Below, piece by piece: positions 26,499 to 35,345 of a stretch of 64,000 bases of DNA (position 1 is its first letter; the number at the start of each line of letters is the position of its first letter). Source of the stretch: Phoenicibacter sp963592435 (GTDB lineage Bacteria > Actinomycetota > Coriobacteriia > Coriobacteriales > Eggerthellaceae); NCBI GenBank assembly GCA_963592435.1, contig CAVAWT010000003.1, forward strand, positions 28,091 to 92,090. Direction: 5' to 3'. Made by a program: the position numbers and the translations under genes. The notes beneath the pieces are model-generated. The model did not search any database and had not been told where the DNA came from. It was given only the letters and a program-made list of their open reading frames with translations.

Positions 26499-28277
26499 AT
26501 GAATAACCAACAAAATACACAATTGACAGAAGCTGTTTTTGAGATTTTACATGCGTTCAAGGACGGCGAAAATGTCGACAACAAATGGCTTGATAAGTTT
26601 GTTAGAAGCAAAAACAAAAGCTCGCACGACGCAGAAAGAACAGTTGCAAAAAGACGTCTTATGCCTGAATACCTTCGGTTAAAGCGAGAAGAACCTGACA
26701 AATTGAAATCTCTTGGTCTCGACGAGACTTTCGATGATGAGGTGACTGAGCTTCTCAAAGCAAAACCTCGAAGAACTGCCTCTGGAGTCGCGACGATAAC
26801 AGTGCTTATGAAGCCATGGCCATGCAGTGGCGATTGTGTTTTTTGTCCCAACGACATCTTGATGCCGAAGTCCTACATTCACAATGAGCCTGCGTGTCAG
26901 CGAGCAGCTCGTTGGAACTTTGACCCCTTTATGCAAGTGACATCACGACTCGCTGCGCTTCATGACATGGGGCACAACATCGACAAAATTGAGTTGATTG
27001 TTCTAGGTGGCACTTTTTCAGATTACAAACGGGACTATCAACTATGGTTCATAAAAGAACTTTTTCGGGCATGTAACGAATTTAAATCGGCAAAGCTCGA
27101 ACTGAAGCCTTTTGACCAAGAAGTTCCAGAGATCCAAAAGGCGCTCGATGCAGGAGAGTTGACATACAACGAAGCGTGGAAGGAAATCTATTCCAAAAAA
27201 GAAAAGGAAGACGAAAAGGTTCAGGTTGCCTCGCTCAAAGCAGTTGAGAAACAACACATAATCAATGAAACTGCAAACTCAAGAGTTGTGGGTCTTGTTG
27301 TAGAAACAAGACCTGACGAGGCAGATTTTGAAAACTTAGTTTTTATGAGAAAGCTCGGATGCACAAAAGTTCAGATTGGAATTCAAACTCTGGATGAGGA
27401 AATTCTCTCTAGGAACTGCAGGAAAATCTCAATCGACAAAATTGCTGAGACGATGGAGAACTTGCGCCTACTAGGCTTTAAATCGCACGTTCACATGATG
27501 GCTAATTTGGTGGGGAGCACTCCTGAGGTTGACAAGCAAGTTTATGAAAAGTTGATGAATGACCCCCGCTTTGTGCCAGATGAAGTCAAAATTTATCCAT
27601 GTTGCCTTGTCAAAAGTGCTCATTTGACAAAGAATTATGAAGATGGCACTTGGAAGCCCTATTCAGAAAGCGAATTGCTCGACGTCGTGGTGTCAAACAT
27701 AGCGGCAACGCCAGCTCACACACGAATTTCTCGGATGATTCGAGACATCTCAACAACTGACATTATTGCTGGAAATAAAAAGCCGAACCTTCGCCAGCTC
27801 GTCGAGCAGAAATTGAAGGAGCAGGGAAAAACAGAAGAAATTCAGGAAATGCGCTTCCGCGAAATTGGTACTGAGGAGGTTGATGAGGATCAACTTAATT
27901 TACAAACTGTAACTTATAAGTCCTCTAACACGACCGAACACTTTCTTCAATGGGTAACGCACAAAAACAAATTAGCAGGATTTTTGAGGCTATCTCTTCC
28001 TGATGAAAACTTAAAACCTCAAAACTGCCACCTAAAACCTAAGACAGCCATGATTCGCGAGGTGCACGTCTATGGCAAAGTTGCAAAACTTCATGAACAA
28101 ACGAGTGGGGCTCAACATCTCGGGCTCGGTGCAAAACTCATTGAAGAAGCTTGTCAAATTGCGAAAAATGAAGGCTTTGAGAAAGTAAACGTCATAAGCG
28201 CTGTTGGAACGAGGGAATACTATCGTTCACTCGGATTTGAAGACGCTGGGTTATACCAGGCAAAGTTTTTAATATAA
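26499..28277 (+). CDS. elp3: Elp3-family tRNA U34 carboxymethyl transferase (radical SAM + GNAT)
   Basis: 592 residues from ATG 26499; 30 upstream in-frame codons are rejected because they cross a terminator and promoter. The radical-SAM part has the cysteine cluster 'CSGDCVFCPND', 'IELIVLGGTFSDY', 'VVGLVVETRPDE' and 'KVQIGIQTLDEEIL'. The C-terminal GNAT part has 'GLGAKLIEEAC' and ends 'YYRSLGFEDAGLY'. Family knowledge: Elp3 uses acetyl-CoA and SAM radical chemistry to build cm5U at the wobble uridine of tRNA; bacterial homologues act without the other Elongator subunits. It stands alone between the antiporter and a convergent glycosyltransferase. Confidence 0.93.
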   Translation: MNNQQNTQLTEAVFEILHAFKDGENVDNKWLDKFVRSKNKSSHDAERTVAKRRLMPEYLRLKREEPDKLKSLGLDETFDDEVTELLKAKPRRTASGVATITVLMKPWPCSGDCVFCPNDILMPKSYIHNEPACQRAARWNFDPFMQVTSRLAALHDMGHNIDKIELIVLGGTFSDYKRDYQLWFIKELFRACNEFKSAKLELKPFDQEVPEIQKALDAGELTYNEAWKEIYSKKEKEDEKVQVASLKAVEKQHIINETANSRVVGLVVETRPDEADFENLVFMRKLGCTKVQIGIQTLDEEILSRNCRKISIDKIAETMENLRLLGFKSHVHMMANLVGSTPEVDKQVYEKLMNDPRFVPDEVKIYPCCLVKSAHLTKNYEDGTWKPYSESELLDVVVSNIAATPAHTRISRMIRDISTTDIIAGNKKPNLRQLVEQKLKEQGKTEEIQEMRFREIGTEEVDEDQLNLQTVTYKSSNTTEHFLQWVTHKNKLAGFLRLSLPDENLKPQNCHLKPKTAMIREVHVYGKVAKLHEQTSGAQHLGLGAKLIEEACQIAKNEGFEKVNVISAVGTREYYRSLGFEDAGLYQAKFLI

Positions 28278-28363
28278 GGTTTTTGCGGTATCGCTTCGCA
28301 TAAAGTTGCTTTAAACCTTAAAGTTAGTTGCGCTCGCCCTGAAATGAAAATTTGATAAATTTA

Positions 28364-28382
28364 CTAAAACCTAAAACCTAAC
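28364..28382. repeat. Heptamer repeat (CTAAAAC)2
   Basis: CTAAAAC CTAAAAC CTAA covers the stop codon of the glycosyltransferase. It is the same heptamer that flanks the four-helix-bundle gene at 62.8-63.2 kb. The rest of the 100-bp space holds only an imperfect inverted repeat (TAAGGTTT 28275-28282 with AAACCTTA 28313-28320) that lacks a T run. Confidence 0.7.
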
Positions 28383-29688
28383 TGCCAGCTTTGGAAGAAA
28401 ATTCGTCAACATCGACTGTGACAGTGTGCGCAATCGGCTTCCATGCAACTTTTTTGAAGAGCGCAACGATGGCAATTGGGACATAGGTGAGCTGGAAGAA
28501 TGGAAAAGTGAAACATGTGCGGATTTTTTTCGCTGTTGTTGTGTGAATGTTGTTCCATTCAACGAAAGTTGTCAAAACTCCAAAAACAAACATAAACAAA
28601 AGATAGTTCAGCAAGCAGAAACCAGCTGATGAAAGAGCGCTGACAACTGCAGTCCCAAATGAATAGATGCCAAGAGCTCCCAAAACAACGATCGTTAAAT
28701 TGAGGATCAAGACGATGACTGTCAAAAGCATGCCTGGCGCAACAGTCATGAGCATGTCCCAACAAGCGAAATGATAGCCATGCTTGTTTGTGAAAAAGCC
28801 TTTCAGAAGCCTACCTGCATATTTAAGCAAAACTTGGTAAAAACCTTTCGCCCAGCGACAACGCTGATCCCATGAAGCTTTGAAGGTTGTTGGTTGTTCA
28901 TCATAGAGAACTGCGCGAGGGTTATAGGAAATTCGCCTCGAGTTGACAGCTGAATCAGCAGAAAATTGGATGTCTTCTGTTAACAAGTGCCACTTCCAGC
29001 CTCCAGCATCCACCAAAACACTTGAAGCGATAAAGAAGCCCGTTCCAGAAATAGCGGCACCTGTTTTGCATGTGAGACGCGCTTGGTTCAAGAACTTTGC
29101 TTCTTTTAAGAACCACAAAGCATAGCCACTTGAAATCCAGTTAGTATCAAAATTTTTCGAGTTGCGGTATGACGTGGAGGCCAGCGCCCCGTTGTCGAAT
29201 GTGGCGTTCATTTCTTTGAAATAGTTTTTGTCTAAAACGTTGTCGGCGTCGAAAACAAAAAATGCTTCATGTTCCTCTGTGCCGAACGCCTTCCAAATGT
29301 TTTGCAAAGCAAAATCAAGAGCAAAACCTTTTCCAACGCGATCAGGTTCATTTCGCTCAAAAACGTTTGCGCCCGCCCTGCGCGCGACCTCGGCTGTGTC
29401 GTCAGTGCAATTGTCGGCGATGACAAAAACATCGATCAAGTTTTTGTCATAAGTCTGATTCTGGATCGAATGAATGACGTTTTCGATGACTGTGCTTTCG
29501 TTGCGCGCAGGGATGAGCACCGCAAACTTGTGATTTTGCTTTGCACTCACACGGGGCGCTGGCCGCAACAACACAACAAAGACATAGAACAACTGATAGG
29601 CATAACACACCATAAAAAACAACAACACGCACAAGTTGAAAATCTCAACGAACGAAAGTGATTTCAACCATTCTATTAACGATTCCAC
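28378..29688 (-). CDS. Processive GT2 glycosyltransferase with membrane helices
   Basis: 436 residues. One N-terminal membrane helix (about 13-38), a GT-A domain with 'VLIPARNEST', 'VIADNCTDDT', 'FVFDADNVLD' and the 'QRCRW' motif (QxxRW, about 285) typical of processive beta-glycan synthases, then three to four membrane helices (about 315-425). Family relatives make hyaluronan, poly-GlcNAc or beta-glucans, extruding the chain across the membrane. It is last in the efp-to-thrE operon, 17 bp after thrE. No polysaccharide export or hydrolase genes adjoin it. Product polymer unknown. Confidence 0.88.
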   Translation of the reverse strand: MESLIEWLKSLSFVEIFNLCVLLFFMVCYAYQLFYVFVVLLRPAPRVSAKQNHKFAVLIPARNESTVIENVIHSIQNQTYDKNLIDVFVIADNCTDDTAEVARRAGANVFERNEPDRVGKGFALDFALQNIWKAFGTEEHEAFFVFDADNVLDKNYFKEMNATFDNGALASTSYRNSKNFDTNWISSGYALWFLKEAKFLNQARLTCKTGAAISGTGFFIASSVLVDAGGWKWHLLTEDIQFSADSAVNSRRISYNPRAVLYDEQPTTFKASWDQRCRWAKGFYQVLLKYAGRLLKGFFTNKHGYHFACWDMLMTVAPGMLLTVIVLILNLTIVVLGALGIYSFGTAVVSALSSAGFCLLNYLLFMFVFGVLTTFVEWNNIHTTTAKKIRTCFTFPFFQLTYVPIAIVALFKKVAWKPIAHTVTVDVDEFSSKAGS

Positions 29689-29705
29689 TTCAGATCCATC
29701 TCCCT

Positions 29706-31007
29706 TTAGTGAATGACCTTTTCTATGTGTTCACTAATGTGAAAATTTTGCCAAGTTCTCGAGATTGTCCAGACGACGCAGATCGCAGTGGAAATCCCAA
29801 GAACAGTCATAGCAGCTGTGTGCCCCACGGTTGCGGCAGCATCCCACTGCCCTTGAACAATGTTGTTGACAGTCGAAAAAAGCAAGCGGCCAGGTATTAG
29901 AGGCATGACTGCAACGAAGAAGAAAACAGCAGTTGGCACGTGTTTTCTCTTGGCGACAATTTCTGAATAAATTGCCGCAACAAACGAAGCTAGGCAAACG
30001 CACAAAAACTCATTACCAGCAATCGTTGACTCGCAATAGACATAAACTGGAAATGTCAAAAGTGCTCCGACAAAACCATAGATCATCAAAGCTCGCCTCG
30101 AGTTGTAGTAAAGAAGATAGCCCATTGTTGCAGGCACTACCATCGCATATTTCAATTCCCACGAAACGACTGGAATGTTTGTGTGAACAGTCAGCCCAAG
30201 AATCGAAAAAGCAACCATAAACCCAAAAACCATAGCTCCTGTCCAAAGAAGGCTCTCACAAAACCTTAAAAGCCCTGCTAGAGTGTCTCCAGAGAGCATG
30301 TCGCGAATAGCATTCGTAAGTGCGAGTCCAGGAATGATTATCATTATGATGCCTGAAGTCATTGTGTCAGCTGTCAAAAATGAAACATACCTGCACAAAA
30401 ATGCGATTACAATGCCTATCAAAAGTGAAGCAATGAAGTTAAATCCAATTAAGTTTGGCGTTTTTTGCGACAGTTTCTGAATTAAAAAACAAAGGATGAC
30501 GGCCAAAACTGCGCTGACTAAAGTTTCTGGAAGCGTTCCTCCAAAAAAAACTGTGTAGGAAACAACTGCCAAAACTGCTCCTGCATAATTCCAACTTACG
30601 AGCTTTTTTTCAGAGTCAATGTCTTTTAACCTTGCTTGAAACTCTGCTGGTGGCAGTGGCATGTGTTTGCATGATCTGCATAATTTATTTAAAAGTTCAA
30701 GTTTATAAAAATCAAAATCTGGAGGTCCAACTCTCCTTGTTTGTGTGTATTCTTGTCCATTGTGAAGAGTCATCGTCACAATTATGCTTCCTGTTATGAC
30801 AAAAACGTTCATTTCCCTTGCACCGTAGGCGTGACCGAGCTGATCAAGAAGTCGCTCAACGTGATTTACGTCTGCACCAGAAGTCATGAGCGAACACCCG
30901 ATGTCAAGAATGCAGGGGAGAATTTTCCTTGAAATGTCTTCTCCAGACCACACCTGCGAACTAGCAGGCGCTATTTCAACAGTTTTATCACAGGATTTCG
31001 TTTTCAT
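29706..31007 (-). CDS. thrE: ThrE-family threonine/serine exporter
   Basis: 433 residues. The N-terminal soluble domain (about 1-150) contains 'CSLMTSGADVNHVERLL' and 'ITGSIIVTM', characteristic of the DUF1212 (ThrE N-terminal) family; about ten membrane helices follow (155-430) covering both ThrE halves in one chain. Family knowledge: proton-motive export of threonine and serine, as in Corynebacterium; one fused chain instead of the two-subunit YjjP/YjjB form. It lies 11 bp after dxs in the operon. Confidence 0.9.
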   Translation of the reverse strand: MKTKSCDKTVEIAPASSQVWSGEDISRKILPCILDIGCSLMTSGADVNHVERLLDQLGHAYGAREMNVFVITGSIIVTMTLHNGQEYTQTRRVGPPDFDFYKLELLNKLCRSCKHMPLPPAEFQARLKDIDSEKKLVSWNYAGAVLAVVSYTVFFGGTLPETLVSAVLAVILCFLIQKLSQKTPNLIGFNFIASLLIGIVIAFLCRYVSFLTADTMTSGIIMIIIPGLALTNAIRDMLSGDTLAGLLRFCESLLWTGAMVFGFMVAFSILGLTVHTNIPVVSWELKYAMVVPATMGYLLYYNSRRALMIYGFVGALLTFPVYVYCESTIAGNEFLCVCLASFVAAIYSEIVAKRKHVPTAVFFFVAVMPLIPGRLLFSTVNNIVQGQWDAAATVGHTAAMTVLGISTAICVVWTISRTWQNFHISEHIEKVIH

Positions 31008-31018
31008 ATCAGTTTCAA

Positions 31019-32887
31019 TTATAAAGATTTCAAAATTCTTGTTGCAACTGAAGCAGGATCTAAGCCGATTGACGCAAAGAGCTCTTCAACTGTTCCGTGC
31101 TCAACAAAAGAATTGTCAATCGCAAAATTAATGACATCACAAGATGTTTGTTTGTCTTTTGCAATCTCACATGCAACCGCTTCTCCTGCCCCACCCTGCA
31201 AAATTCCATCTTCGATCGTTGCAACAACCTTTGCGTTGCTTGCAATTTTTATTGCTGTTAAGTCGAGTGGTTTTGCAAAACGCATGTCAACAACTTCACA
31301 CGAATGACCTTCCTTCTCTATCAACTTTGAAGCGTCAACAGCAGTCTTTGTCATTCTTCCAAATGACAGAATCGAAACGTCACTTCCTTTCTTCAAAGGA
31401 CGAGATTTTCCAACTCTATATTCTGTGTGTTCCGCATCGAAATGAGGGCACGTTCCACGGGGATATCTTATGGCGACAGGTCCCGACATTTCAATCGCTT
31501 TATTGAGAGCAAGCCTGAGTTCTGTTTCATCACTGGGAGTCATGACAGTCATGTTTGGCATCGTGCGAAGATAGGACAGGTCAAATTCTCCGTGATGAGT
31601 CGGTCCATCATCTCCGACAAGCCCCGCTCTATCAATCGCAAAAACAACATGCTTGTTTTCCAAACAAACATCTATCATCATCTGGTCAAAGGCACGTTGC
31701 AAAAATGTTGAATAGATGCAAACAACTGGTATTTTACCTGAATAGGCAAGTCCTGATGCAATTCCTACGGCATTTTCTTCTGCGATGCCAACGTCGATAA
31801 ACCTCTTCGGAAAAAGCTTGCGGAACTCTTTTAATCCACATCCTCCCTCCATCGCCGCAGTCAAAGCTACGATGTTGTCGTTTTTCTTTGCGCACTTGAC
31901 AAGTTCGTCCGAAAAAACATCTGTCCATTTCGTCGAAATTCTCGCGAGGGGTTTTCCAGTTGGAATTTCAAACTTTCCAACTCCGTGAAAACCTTCAGGA
32001 TCCCTCTCAGCTGGCTCATAACCTTTGCCTTTTTTTGTTATAGCATGAATTAGAACAGGTCCATCCACATCTTTAACAATGTCAAGCATGTCACGCACTT
32101 CTGTGATGTTGTTGCCATCAATCGGTGGCGTGCACACAATTCCCATCTTCTCAAACATCATTGCGTGAGGAAACAGCAACGCCTTAAATGATGCTTTCGC
32201 CCTGCTGACGAAATCGGCAGCTCTTCGCCCAAAAATGCCTTGCTCTTCGAGTCTCTGTTTCATAGCAACACGGGCATCGCGATAGTGCTTTGTTGTTCGC
32301 ACAGTTCCCAAATGACGCGTTATTGCTCCAACAGTTGCTGATATTGCCATCGCGTTGTCGTTTAAAATGATCGTCATTTTGAGCTGATTCGATCCGATGT
32401 AGTTCAGGGCCTCAAGAGCCATGCCACCTTCAATCGCAGCATCTCCTATGATGGTCAAAATTCTCGAATCAGTGCCATTCATTTTGTTTGCCAAGGCATA
32501 ACCTGCAGCAACAGAAAGAGAATCGGAGGCGTGACCTGCAACGTTACAGTCATATTCACTTATGCTGGGGCGTGGAAATCCTGGAAATCCACCAAATTGA
32601 CGCAAAGTTCTAAAATTTCTAGGCTGACCACACAAAAGCATGTGTGCATAGGACTGATGCCCAACATCGAAAATAAGCTTGTCTTCAGGCACGTTAAGCT
32701 CGCAGTGAGCAGCCAAAATTAATTCGACTGCACCAAGTGAAGCCGCTATGTGACCCCCGTTTTCTGAGGTTACCTCGATGATCTCTTTTCTGATTTCATC
32801 AGCAAGAATCTCAAGCTCTTCAACATCCAATGCTCGTATGTCAGAAGGCTTTGTGACACAATCGATTATGCGCTTAGTTTCGCTCAT
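31019..32887 (-). CDS. dxs: 1-deoxy-D-xylulose-5-phosphate synthase
   Basis: 622 residues from ATG 32887; an upstream in-frame TTG at 32911 adds eight residues unlike the family start and lies further inside xseB. N-terminal 'SENGGHIAASLGAVEL' and 'VGHQSYAHMLL', the thiamine-diphosphate site 'GDAAIEGGMALEALN' and 'ILNDNAMAIS', the C-terminal transketolase part 'DGPTHHGEFDLSYLR' and 'RYPRGTCP'. Family knowledge: joins pyruvate and glyceraldehyde 3-phosphate in the first step of the MEP isoprenoid route. The start overlaps the end of xseB by 14 bases, so translation is coupled. Confidence 0.96.
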   Translation of the reverse strand: MSETKRIIDCVTKPSDIRALDVEELEILADEIRKEIIEVTSENGGHIAASLGAVELILAAHCELNVPEDKLIFDVGHQSYAHMLLCGQPRNFRTLRQFGGFPGFPRPSISEYDCNVAGHASDSLSVAAGYALANKMNGTDSRILTIIGDAAIEGGMALEALNYIGSNQLKMTIILNDNAMAISATVGAITRHLGTVRTTKHYRDARVAMKQRLEEQGIFGRRAADFVSRAKASFKALLFPHAMMFEKMGIVCTPPIDGNNITEVRDMLDIVKDVDGPVLIHAITKKGKGYEPAERDPEGFHGVGKFEIPTGKPLARISTKWTDVFSDELVKCAKKNDNIVALTAAMEGGCGLKEFRKLFPKRFIDVGIAEENAVGIASGLAYSGKIPVVCIYSTFLQRAFDQMMIDVCLENKHVVFAIDRAGLVGDDGPTHHGEFDLSYLRTMPNMTVMTPSDETELRLALNKAIEMSGPVAIRYPRGTCPHFDAEHTEYRVGKSRPLKKGSDVSILSFGRMTKTAVDASKLIEKEGHSCEVVDMRFAKPLDLTAIKIASNAKVVATIEDGILQGGAGEAVACEIAKDKQTSCDVINFAIDNSFVEHGTVEELFASIGLDPASVATRILKSL

Positions 32888-33083
32888 CTTCTGCTTTTGC
32901 CTCGTTAGCAATTTGAGAATTTATGTTTTCTTGCGCCTTTGAGCAAACGTTCATTCCGATGTTGACTGCCTCGTCTAGCATTTCAAGAAGCTCATCAGTT
33001 GAAACATCCTCACAATCAATCTTCTCGCTGATCTCCGTTAGTCTCCGTTTATCCGCATTTGCCGACGTATCAAAATCTGACAT
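32874..33083 (-). CDS. xseB: Exodeoxyribonuclease VII small subunit
   Basis: 69 residues, acidic and helical, with 'LTEISEKIDCEDVSTDELLEMLDEA' style sequence (helical hairpin) followed by 'GMNVCSKAQENI', as in XseB. Family knowledge: several XseB chains bind the large subunit XseA to form exonuclease VII, which degrades single-stranded DNA. It sits two bases after nusB and overlaps dxs. The expected neighbour xseA is not between nusB and xseB, nor elsewhere in the window. Confidence 0.8.
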   Translation of the reverse strand: MSDFDTSANADKRRLTEISEKIDCEDVSTDELLEMLDEAVNIGMNVCSKAQENINSQIANEAKAEDERN

Positions 33084-33085
33084 TG

Positions 33086-33544
33086 TTAGTTCTCGTCCGT
33101 TTCTTCTTCATCGGCGATCATCTTTGAAATGCCCCCCAAGATCCCATTAACAAATTTGTGTGATTGCTCCCCACCAAAACCTTTCGCAAGCTCAACTGCC
33201 TCATCAATGCTGACAGAAACTGGCACGTCTTTTACACACATCATTTCAAAAGTTGAAACTCGAATGACATTCAAGTCAACAAGAGACATTCTGTCAAGCG
33301 CCCAGTTTTTTGAGCTCCTCTTCAAAAGCTCATCGATTTTTTCTTTATTTTCAATGACACCACTAATCAGTTTTTTTGCGTAATCATCGATTTTGCCTTC
33401 GATGACATCAAGCTCCCCTGCCAAAAACATCTCTTCAGGCGAAAACTCATGAGACTTCTTATCACTCAAATTTCTCATTTCGCACGCATAGAGCACCTGA
33501 ACAGCAGTGCGTCGCGACATAGATCTCTCATGTTTGTGTGCCAT
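33086..33544 (-). CDS. nusB: Transcription antitermination factor NusB
   Basis: 152 residues. 'RRTAVQVLYACEMR' at the start, 'WALDRMSLVDLNVIRVSTFEM' in the middle, and 'VSIDEAVELAKGFGGEQSHKFVNGILGGI' at the end are NusB hallmarks. Family knowledge: it binds boxA RNA with NusE (S10) and supports antitermination in rRNA operons. It follows asp23 by 53 bp in the operon, the order seen in many Gram-positive genomes. Confidence 0.96.
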   Translation of the reverse strand: MAHKHERSMSRRTAVQVLYACEMRNLSDKKSHEFSPEEMFLAGELDVIEGKIDDYAKKLISGVIENKEKIDELLKRSSKNWALDRMSLVDLNVIRVSTFEMMCVKDVPVSVSIDEAVELAKGFGGEQSHKFVNGILGGISKMIADEEETDEN

Positions 33545-33597
33545 TTTAATTTCTTTTTAAACTTGTTGATTAATAAATAATTTTGCTGTCAGAATTT

Positions 33598-33954
33598 TTA
33601 AGATTTTTTAAATTCAACGCTCTCAACACAGACATCCACTCTTCCAACTTCAATTCCAGTCTGCAAAAGAAGTGCGTCTGCAACACTTTGCTTGACAGCT
33701 TCTGCTACTTCAGGGATAGAATAGCCATATTCACAGGCCAGGTGCACTTTTGCTTGCAACTTTCCGTCTTCTCCGAGCTTTGTCTCGATCGGCTCGCTTT
33801 TGGCGCGACTGATGATTTGATGAAGAATGCCACCTGAAACATATGAAGAAACGCTTGCAACGCCCTCGACTTCACTGGCAGCAATAGCTATAACATGATC
33901 GATGACACCTGGTGCCATCGTCATTGTCTCTGTTCTCTTTGAAGTTTTTTTCAT
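33598..33954 (-). CDS. Asp23/Gls24-family envelope stress protein
   Basis: 118 residues. 'APGVIDHVIAIAASEVEGVASVSS' and 'VHLACEYGYSIPEVAEAVKQSVADAL' followed by 'VGRVDVCVESVEF' match the Asp23 domain. Family knowledge: Asp23 proteins polymerise under the membrane and help in envelope stress; in Gram-positives the gene commonly sits between accC and nusB, as here. No membrane partner such as AmaP is next to it. Confidence 0.92.
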   Translation of the reverse strand: MKKTSKRTETMTMAPGVIDHVIAIAASEVEGVASVSSYVSGGILHQIISRAKSEPIETKLGEDGKLQAKVHLACEYGYSIPEVAEAVKQSVADALLLQTGIEVGRVDVCVESVEFKKS

Positions 33955-33976
33955 TTTCTAAACCTCTTCAAAAGTT

Positions 33977-35332
33977 CTATTCAAAAATGTCACTCATTTG
34001 AGTTTCGATGAAATCAGTTTTTGCTTCACCCAACACGAAGACTTCGTTATCCAAAATCCTCTTATGCAGTGGGATTGTTGTTTTAATTCCTTCGATTTCA
34101 AATTCATCTAAAGCTCTCTTTGCTCGCATTAACGCTTCAGGTCTGTCTTGCCCATAACAAATCAGCTTTGCAACCAAAGAATCATAGAAAGGTGACACAC
34201 TTGCACCTTCTTCGAGATAGGTGTCAACTCGAACACCTGGACCTGATGGAATTCTGAAGCGCGTTATTTTGCCTGGTGTTGGCAAAAAATTGTTGTCGAC
34301 ATCTTCAGCGTTAATCCTCATCTCGATTGCAGCTCCATTTGGAGAAAAAGGTGCACGAACAGCGCAACTGATCGGCTCTCCTGCAGCAATGCGAATTTGC
34401 TCTTTGATGATGTCGGTGCCTGTTATCAACTCTGACACTGGGTGTTCAACTTGAACGCGAGTGTTCATCTCCATGAAATAGAACTTGTTATCTTCGTCAA
34501 GCAAAAACTCGATCGTACCTGCGTTTCGATAATTAACTGCTCGCATAGCCTTCGTTGCAGCAACTCCCATATCGCGACGAAGATTTTCATTTAGCGCTGG
34601 GCTTGGAGCTTCCTCCAACAATTTTTGATGTCTTCTTTGAATTGAGCAATCGCGCTCACAAAGAGCAATTCTGTTGTCAAAATCGTCTGCTAGGACTTGG
34701 ATCTCAACATGGCGCGGCCTCAATATCAATTTTTCGAGATAAACATCCCCATTACCAAAAGCCGCTCGAGCTTCAGTTTGAGCTTGCGTGAACTGCATTT
34801 CAAGCTCTTCAGGGATGTGAACTTCCCTCATGCCTTTCCCGCCACCGCCTGCAGTTGCTTTTATCAAAATTGGATAGCCAACAGCTTCCGCAAAAGATCG
34901 CGCTTCTTCAACCGTTTCGCAAATGCCATCACTTCCAGGAACGACTGGAACACCGCAACGAATCATCGTTTCGCGCGCTGTTGCTTTGTCGCCCATAGAC
35001 GAAATGCAGTCAGCAGAAGGTCCGATGAACTTGATCCCGTTCATCTCGCAAGCCTTAGCAAAATCTGCGTTTTCTGCCAGAAATCCATAGCCAGGATGAA
35101 TCGCCTCAGCTCCTGTGTTTTCAGCTGCAGCTATTATGTTCGACATAACAAGATAGCTTTTGGATGCAGGTGCAGGTCCGATGCAAACAGCCTCATCTGC
35201 ACTTCTAACAGGTAAAGTGTCTTTGTCGGCTTCAGAATAGACAGCAACAGTTCCCACACCGAGCTCACGCGCAGCACGGATTACCCTCAGTGCAACTTCG
35301 CCTCTGTTCGCTATGAGAATTTTATTAAACAT
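33977..35332 (-). CDS. accC: Biotin carboxylase (AccC type)
   Basis: 451 residues from ATG 35332 ('MFNKILIANRGEVALRVIRA'); 36 upstream in-frame codons overlap the previous gene and do not fit the family. ATP-grasp motifs 'IKATAGGGGKGMR', 'VYLEKLILRPRHVEIQVLAD', 'MEMNTRVQVEHPVSE' and 'MRINAED' are present. Family knowledge: carboxylates the biotin of a carrier protein with ATP and bicarbonate. It lies 13 bp after a gene fusing a pyruvate-type carboxyltransferase with an AccB-like carrier, so the pair may act as a two-subunit pyruvate carboxylase. It may also serve acetyl-CoA carboxylase. A TATAAT (35347-35342) ends ten bases upstream of the ATG and might give an internal leaderless message. 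Confidence 0.93.
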   Translation of the reverse strand: MFNKILIANRGEVALRVIRAARELGVGTVAVYSEADKDTLPVRSADEAVCIGPAPASKSYLVMSNIIAAAENTGAEAIHPGYGFLAENADFAKACEMNGIKFIGPSADCISSMGDKATARETMIRCGVPVVPGSDGICETVEEARSFAEAVGYPILIKATAGGGGKGMREVHIPEELEMQFTQAQTEARAAFGNGDVYLEKLILRPRHVEIQVLADDFDNRIALCERDCSIQRRHQKLLEEAPSPALNENLRRDMGVAATKAMRAVNYRNAGTIEFLLDEDNKFYFMEMNTRVQVEHPVSELITGTDIIKEQIRIAAGEPISCAVRAPFSPNGAAIEMRINAEDVDNNFLPTPGKITRFRIPSGPGVRVDTYLEEGASVSPFYDSLVAKLICYGQDRPEALMRAKRALDEFEIEGIKTTIPLHKRILDNEVFVLGEAKTDFIETQMSDIFE

Positions 35333-35345
35333 GTTTAAATTATAC

